Source of the DNA: Bdellovibrio sp. KM01
GTDB lineage: Bacteria > Bdellovibrionota > Bdellovibrionia > Bdellovibrionales > Bdellovibrionaceae
Length of the DNA stretch: 64,000 nucleotides
Reading direction: 5' to 3'
Assembly: GCF_013752535.1 (NCBI RefSeq)
Contig: NZ_CP058348.1
Location: 1,736,001-1,800,000 of the forward strand
Shown: piece after piece, positions 60,008-64,000 of the stretch
Numbering within the stretch: the stretch's first letter is position 1
Layout of the letters: every line of letters starts with the position of its first letter
Position numbers and translations under genes: made by a program
Notes under the pieces: generated by a model
What the model was told of the DNA's origin: nothing
What the model saw: only the letters and a program-made list of their open reading frames with translations
The model's database searches: none

Positions 60008-61246
60008 TTAAATGACTCGTTGGTTTCTGACTTTGGTTTCAAGGATGATGGCTCTGCCGTCGGCTCCATTTTTGCCGTCAGCCCCCGGAGCGCCATTTTT
60101 GCCATCGCTTCCAGCTGCCGCACCCTCAGTGCAGGCAGATGGTCGATTTCCAGGAGCGCCACCTTTTCCACCAAGTTGACCAGCTGATCCTTTGCCGCCA
60201 AGGCCACCTTTGCCAGGTTTTTGATAGATTTCTAAAAAGAACTCAGAATCATCAGTGACTTCGATTTTAACAAATCCAGCATCGCCACCATTTTCGCCGT
60301 CCTGCCCTGGGAAGCCATTAGCACCATCTGCGCCATTGGTTCCATTTGTAGGTTTAGCTTTGCATTTATCACCTGTGTTAACGCAAGTATCAGGATTTTT
60401 TTTGCCAGCACAGCTTTGACCGCGCTCAATTATGCCATCCGCACCTTTTGCTCCATCAGCAGCACGGGGAGACAATAGAGATAATCCCTGTTCAACAGCA
60501 TAGTCGTTGCCGTCTTTTCCATTGTGTCCATCTTTTCCAATCATCGCGATTTGAAGTTTTCCGATGGCACGATCGGCTTTGATTTTGATGTTTGAGCTTC
60601 TATTTGTTTTGGAAGGCTCATGTGTAGGATGTGTGACTATTTGAGAATATTGACCTGGCTTGCCATTTTGGGTCCCCACCACGTCTTCTACAATTAAAGT
60701 ACGAGCTATAATCGTGAGATCAAAGCCGTTTGTGATAATTTTAGTATCAGTTCGGAAGTACGCGCGGTTGACATTCAACATTTTTAGATCGGCATTTAGA
60801 GACCGACTATTATAAACTAGCAAATCAACGGGGGCGGTGGCGATATTTTCGTATTCTCCGATTAAAACTCCGCCGTTTGCTATTGATGCATATGCTCTGA
60901 TTCGATAAGAGATCTGTTCACCTTGTGAAACGATTCTTTTGAAATAGTTTTTTCCAGTAACCGTTTCCTGGTATTGATTGTTCAGATAAATTTCAACCGA
61001 CCCAATAGAATCGGGCCACTGAATTTTGAATTCGTAGTCGCCAAGATCCTTCTCTTCAAAAGTAACCGGAACAGTAGATTCCTTAAGCTCCACAACCGAA
61101 TTCTTCTGATCCTCTTGAATTTTCTTAGCGACGTCGTCAGCCAAGTCTTGACGTTGTTTATCCTCAGCATCTTCCTTCTTAAACGCACAAGCGCCCAAGG
61201 AAACACACAATCCAATGATCAAAATATTTCGCATCGAAATCGGCAT
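60008..61246 (-). CDS. collagen-like surface lipoprotein
   Basis: A 412-residue exported lipoprotein. MPISMRNILIIGLCVSLGAC ends in a lipobox (LGAC), placing a lipidated Cys at residue 20. A charged coiled-coil-like stretch (~25-60) and a beta-rich region (~65-225) follow. Residues ~235-400 contain several runs of G-x-y triplets (IGKDGHNGKDGND, NGTNGADGANGFPGQDGENG, SDGKNGAPGADGKNGADG), interrupted by a cysteine-bearing segment. G-x-y runs can form collagen-like trimers seen in bacterial adhesins. The ATG at 61246 has GGAG 7 bases upstream. Four cysteines near 280-300 may form disulphides. Surface display is inferred. Confidence 0.8.
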   Translation of the reverse strand: MPISMRNILIIGLCVSLGACAFKKEDAEDKQRQDLADDVAKKIQEDQKNSVVELKESTVPVTFEEKDLGDYEFKIQWPDSIGSVEIYLNNQYQETVTGKNYFKRIVSQGEQISYRIRAYASIANGGVLIGEYENIATAPVDLLVYNSRSLNADLKMLNVNRAYFRTDTKIITNGFDLTIIARTLIVEDVVGTQNGKPGQYSQIVTHPTHEPSKTNRSSNIKIKADRAIGKLQIAMIGKDGHNGKDGNDYAVEQGLSLLSPRAADGAKGADGIIERGQSCAGKKNPDTCVNTGDKCKAKPTNGTNGADGANGFPGQDGENGGDAGFVKIEVTDDSEFFLEIYQKPGKGGLGGKGSAGQLGGKGGAPGNRPSACTEGAAAGSDGKNGAPGADGKNGADGRAIILETKVRNQRVI

Positions 61247-61354
61247 AAAAAGACTCCACCCACCACGGGCTAGAATAAAAAATCACATTCTTTATAACCG
61301 AAAATCAGTTTGCAGGCGGTCTCAAAGCAAGTGCCAGAAATATCTACTAAGGTT

Positions 61355-61494
61355 GTCTGAGTTTTAGACAGGGGCCGAGGGATTGGAGCAATTTGGCGGC
61401 ATCCTGGAATGCGGTGAGGAACCGCAGCGGAAATGAAAGTTACCACAAGGTCCGCAATAAAAATGCCGAGCGACAACCTGTCTAAAAACTCGAC
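61355..61494. repeat. inverted-repeat element enclosing repeat copy C
   Basis: TGTCTGAGTTTTAGACAGG (61354-61372) is matched in inverse orientation by CCTGTCTAAAAACTCGACA (61477-61495), with two one-base gaps. The arms enclose about 105 bases with repeat copy C in the middle. The size and shape resemble a miniature inverted-repeat element, but no target-site duplication is clear and no other copy of the arms was noticed. Confidence 0.5.
61410..61450. repeat. short interspersed repeat, copy C
   Basis: The core GGAACCGCAGCGGAAAT (61418-61434) is identical to copy A over 16 bases, and the tail GAAAGTTACCACAAG resembles copies A and B. The left part reads TGCGGTGAGGAACCGCA, so the palindrome arms are separated by seven bases rather than two. 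Confidence 0.6.
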
Positions 61495-61642
61495 ATCCGT
61501 GCTCGCCCAAACCCAAATAAACCTTACGAGCGCAAAAACTCCCCAGACCCCCGAATCTTCCCTAGAAACACCTCCAAACCAGGAGTAGAATGGACATCTA
61601 CTCTCCAGTCCGAGGAGACCAACAAAAAAGGACATTTCAGCA

Positions 61643-62632
61643 ATGAGAATCTATTCAGATATCACCAAAACCATCGGAAAAACCCCGCTCGTACAAATGC
61701 AACGCCTGGGTAAAGATCTGCCCGGAAAACTTCTTTTAAAACTCGAGTTTTTTAATCCACTTGCTTCGGTAAAAGACCGCATCGGTCTGGCGATGATTGA
61801 AACCGCCGAACTTCAAGGCAAACTAAAAAAAGGCATGGAGATCATCGAGCCCACAAGTGGTAATACGGGTATTGCACTTGCCTTCGTCGCAGCTGCAAAA
61901 GGTTATTCCATTACTCTGACAATGCCAGAAACAATGTCCCAAGAACGCAGAACCTTGCTTTTGATGTTGGGAGCAAAAATCATCCTGACACCAGGTCCAT
62001 TGGGCATGAAAGGCGCCATCGCAAAAGCCATGGAACTTCATGAGGCCAATAAAAATTCCTGGATGGCAGGTCAATTCGATAATCCTGCGAATCCAGCAGT
62101 CCACGCTGAAACAACAGCCTTGGAAATCTGGCAAGATACTGACGGCCAAGTCGACATGGTCATCAGTGGGGTCGGAACATCGGGAACTATCACAGGTGTC
62201 GGCAGAGTATTGAAAGCAAAAAAGCCCTCTGTAAAAATGATCGCAGTGGAGCCCACAGAAAGCCCCGTCCTATCCGGCGGTAAGCCCGGCCCTCATAAAA
62301 TTCAAGGTTTGGGAGCGGGCTTCATTCCATCCGTGATGGATCGCTCTGTGGTTGACGGTGTTGAACAAGTATCTTCTGAAGAGTCCATGAAGATGGCTCG
62401 TGAAGTGATTAAAACTGAAGGCATTCCGGTAGGTATCTCTTCAGGGGCGGCGATCCTAGCAGGTCTTCGTCAGGCCGCTAAAGAAGAAAACCGCGGTAAA
62501 AATATCGTGGTCATCATACCAAGTACAACCGAGCGCTATCTTTCAACGCTTCTTGCAGAACAGGAGCGCACTGAATCTCAGGCGTTGAAAGTCCACGAAG
62601 TGGATGAAAAATACTTGGCGCGAGTGAAATAA
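61643..62632 (+). CDS. cysK: cysteine synthase (PLP-dependent, CysK/CysM type)
   Basis: Makes L-cysteine from O-acetylserine and sulphide (or a related donor). The 329-residue protein has FFNPLASVKDRIG with the PLP-binding Lys44, EPTSGNTGIALAF (71-76 binds the substrate carboxylate), GGVGTSGTITGVGR-type phosphate loop (SGVGTSGTITG), and GIPVGISSGAAI near the C-terminus. All key parts are intact and length is normal. Next gene starts 8 bases downstream, suggesting a two-gene unit. Confidence 0.93.
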   Translation: MRIYSDITKTIGKTPLVQMQRLGKDLPGKLLLKLEFFNPLASVKDRIGLAMIETAELQGKLKKGMEIIEPTSGNTGIALAFVAAAKGYSITLTMPETMSQERRTLLLMLGAKIILTPGPLGMKGAIAKAMELHEANKNSWMAGQFDNPANPAVHAETTALEIWQDTDGQVDMVISGVGTSGTITGVGRVLKAKKPSVKMIAVEPTESPVLSGGKPGPHKIQGLGAGFIPSVMDRSVVDGVEQVSSEESMKMAREVIKTEGIPVGISSGAAILAGLRQAAKEENRGKNIVVIIPSTTERYLSTLLAEQERTESQALKVHEVDEKYLARVK

Positions 62633-62639
62633 GGAGTCT

Positions 62640-63386
62640 ATGGTTCCTTTTAAAATTCCAGATATGGAGAAAGTTTTAATGAAGATCGGGGAGGCCGGCC
62701 AGCTGCTGGCTCCCACGTCGGAGTTAAACATCTTTGTCTGGAATGTGTATAAGGGGCAGGGCGCGAAGATCTTTGAAAATGATTTTCGTAAACACGGTAG
62801 CGGTAAAGACTTTATCATGCTGCAAGAGGCCCTTGTCGATAACAAGATGCCGCTTTTATGGACCAAGGACTTTTCCACTTACGAGTGGCATTTGGCCCAA
62901 AGTTTTCACTATAAGAAAAATCAAAACAGCACCGGCGTTGCGATCGGATCGAAATACACTCCGAGTGCTGTGGATTTTATTCGTTCAAGTTCGAGAGAGT
63001 TTTTTTGGCTGACGCCGAAACTTACCCTTTTTAGTGAGTATGATTTTGAAGGAAAAAAAATCTTAGTTGTCTGCACCCATGTCTTAAATTTCGTAACGAC
63101 GGGTGCTTTCACAACATCTCTTTACGAAATCGCCGAGCGCATCGCAAAATTCGATGGCCCCGTGGTGCTCGCCGGAGATTTCAACACTTGGAATGTAAAA
63201 CGCCATCTGATCATGAAAAGTATTTTCCGAGATTTAGGCTTAGAACATATCGATTTAGAAAACGACGGACGCCTGTTGAAACTAGATCACGTCTTTGTCC
63301 GAGGCTTTGAAGTTCTAAAAGCAGAAGTGCATAGCTCCGTTATTAGCTCTGATCACTTCCCCTTAGAGATTAAATTGAAACTTTAA
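62640..63386 (+). CDS. endonuclease/exonuclease/phosphatase (EEP) family hydrolase
   Basis: A 248-residue protein of the DNase I-like EEP fold, with VWNVYKGQG (the Asn), IMLQEALVD (the catalytic Glu), STGVAIGSKY, CTHVLNF, AGDFNTWNVK (D-x-N), LDHVFVRG, and the final SDHFPL (D-H pair); the metal and catalytic residues are complete. Members act on nucleic acids, inositol phosphates or sphingomyelin; none of these can be chosen from the sequence. No signal peptide is visible. AAGGAG lies just 3 bases before the ATG at 62640, so an internal ATG (62664 or 62679) is a possible start. Confidence 0.85.
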   Translation: MVPFKIPDMEKVLMKIGEAGQLLAPTSELNIFVWNVYKGQGAKIFENDFRKHGSGKDFIMLQEALVDNKMPLLWTKDFSTYEWHLAQSFHYKKNQNSTGVAIGSKYTPSAVDFIRSSSREFFWLTPKLTLFSEYDFEGKKILVVCTHVLNFVTTGAFTTSLYEIAERIAKFDGPVVLAGDFNTWNVKRHLIMKSIFRDLGLEHIDLENDGRLLKLDHVFVRGFEVLKAEVHSSVISSDHFPLEIKLKL

Positions 63387-63398
63387 GTAGAGACACAC

Positions 63399-63704
63399 TT
63401 AAACAGCTTTTTTCAAGATGTCGTTAATAAGGCTCTGGTAAGGAATTCCCTGTTTCTTAGCTTTCTTTTTAATTTTACTAAGAACGTCTTCATCAATGCG
63501 GATAGAAATAGCCTTCCTGGGGAATCCGGAAATCAACGGACGCCCTAGTGGTTTTAGCTTCTTTAGTTGTTCATCGGTAAGTGCTGGGATGTCCGAGTAG
63601 TCAATCTCGGAGTCTTTGACGATTCTCCCTATACCGACTTTTTTCGCCCGCGTTAGCACTTCGTGCATTGATAATACGACAGTATTGGATTTCTTTTTCT
63701 TCAT
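63399..63704 (-). CDS. brnA: BrnA-type antitoxin
   Basis: A 101-residue protein. The N-terminal, lysine-rich part is followed by DYSDIPALTDEQLKKLKPLG and a C-terminal ribbon-helix-helix-like domain (KAISIRIDEDVLSKIKKKAK, GIPYQSLINDILKKAV), as in BrnA antitoxins that bind BrnT and the operator. The ATG at 63704 has TAGGAG 8 bases upstream; an ATG at 63668 is an alternative. It begins inside the 3' end of the toxin gene. Confidence 0.85.
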   Translation of the reverse strand: MKKKKSNTVVLSMHEVLTRAKKVGIGRIVKDSEIDYSDIPALTDEQLKKLKPLGRPLISGFPRKAISIRIDEDVLSKIKKKAKKQGIPYQSLINDILKKAV

Positions 63705-63936
63705 AAGTTGAACTCCTAGCAGTAAAGACGACGGTAATCAGTCGATCATTAATGGACATTCCGATAGCGATAAATCGACTCTCCAAGGCAGAGTGCTTTT
63801 GATCAATGTCAGTGAGGATGTAGTTATCCAGCCAAATTGTGCCAGCCTCACTAAAATCAATTCCATGCTTTTGAATGTTCTTAATGCTTTTGTCGGGATC
63901 CCACTGAAATAGCATCCCTGATTTATGTATATACAT
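63601..63936 (-). CDS. brnT: BrnT-type RelE-fold toxin
   Basis: A ribonuclease toxin of the BrnT family (RelE-like fold). FQWDPDKSIKNIQKHGIDFS, EAGTIWLDN, DQKHSALESRFIAIGMS, LITVVFTAR, and CRIINARSANAGEKSRYRE match the family, including the W-D-x-x-K-x-x-x-N start and R-I-I-x-A-R end. The ATG at 63936 is chosen because GGGGA precedes it (111 residues); ATG at 63915 and 63990 are alternatives. A ~9-residue stretch before the last motif is longer than usual. Its 3' end overlaps brnA by about 104 bases in another frame, much more than the small overlaps usual for this pair. Confidence 0.84.
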   Translation of the reverse strand: MYIHKSGMLFQWDPDKSIKNIQKHGIDFSEAGTIWLDNYILTDIDQKHSALESRFIAIGMSINDRLITVVFTARSSTYEEKEIQYCRIINARSANAGEKSRYRENRQRLRD

Positions 63937-64000
63937 AAATATTCCCCAAGTAAAGACAATAGGGGATAAGACATGTGCAATTTTAGACACACGGTAATCA

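Larger units (their letters stand above)
61247..61642. other. intergenic region with repeat and inverted repeat
   Basis: About 400 bases between the lipoprotein gene and cysteine synthase. A frame on the minus strand (61270-61635) is open but shows no motif, coding bias, or ribosome-binding site and overlaps the structured repeats, so it is not annotated as a gene. The region holds repeat copy C and a pair of inverted arms; promoters for the flanking divergent genes must also lie here. Confidence 0.55.

Noticed and set aside
60008-60700. G-x-y coding triplets as a DNA tandem repeat or CRISPR-like array
   Set aside because: The periodicity is in the protein (collagen-like), the DNA units vary, and there are no conserved spacers; no CRISPR array is seen in the window.
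61270-61635. 121-codon open frame on the minus strand between the lipoprotein and cysteine synthase genes
   Set aside because: No recognisable motif, no ribosome-binding site, and it lies across the repeat and inverted-repeat structure; it is probably open by chance.

Overview
The window looks like chromosome of a Bdellovibrio-type predatory bacterium (Bdellovibrionota). This rests on the mix of genes: a short signal-peptide protein with a phage tail-collar tip, a DUF222-like HNH endonuclease, a PAS sensor kinase beside pst genes, a collagen-like lipoprotein, and a very large surface-glycan locus. No rRNA or tRNA gene is visible, so the assignment is inference, moderately sure at phylum level and weaker at genus level.

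Layout. 1-5722: tail of a histidine-phosphatase gene, a PAS histidine kinase, and the divergent phosphate importer pstS-pstC-pstA-pstB ending in a clear terminator (no phoU follows). 5723-12498: an HNH protein, a zinc-ribbon membrane protein, a three-gene NfrA/NfrB-like exopolysaccharide unit, a sugar dehydratase homologue lacking its catalytic tyrosine, and a toxin-antitoxin pair whose RelE/HigB-type toxin is frameshifted. 12499-55231: about 43 kb of surface-glycan genes that switch strand many times. 55232-64000: a tail-collar protein, a small outer-membrane protein, a second GT39-like transferase, a phosphohexomutase, a collagen-like lipoprotein, cysteine synthase, an EEP-fold hydrolase and a BrnT/BrnA toxin-antitoxin pair.

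The glycan locus appears to be built from modules. One starts dTDP-sugars (rfbB, rfbA). One matches the polyprenyl-phosphate-arabinose route (HAD-UbiA fusion, DprE1-like, DprE2-like) and sits beside several GT-C membrane glycosyltransferases that could use such lipid-linked donors. One carries a GT-D-like protein, a formyltransferase, a GT4 and the Wzx flippase. One is an eight-gene minus-strand run with three tandem nucleotidyltransferase homologues, a HAD phosphatase and a GDPD-like enzyme. The last is the UDP-L-FucNAc operon (fnlB-fnlA-fnlC order) followed by a Wzy candidate and a short Wzz-like protein. WecA-like phosphoglycosyltransferase, Wzx, two Wzy/ligase-type proteins and the Wzz candidate point to a lipid-carrier-linked, Wzx/Wzy-type polymer such as O-antigen.

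Signs of turnover lie between the fnl operon and its likely partner glycosyltransferase: a WavE-family gene stopped by one in-frame amber codon and a C-terminal remnant of a second WbuB-like transferase. A short interspersed repeat around a GGAACCGCAGCGGAAA-type core occurs three times in intergenic DNA (about 5820, 11712 and 61418), one copy inside an inverted repeat. Function calls come from reading motifs by eye; no database search was run.
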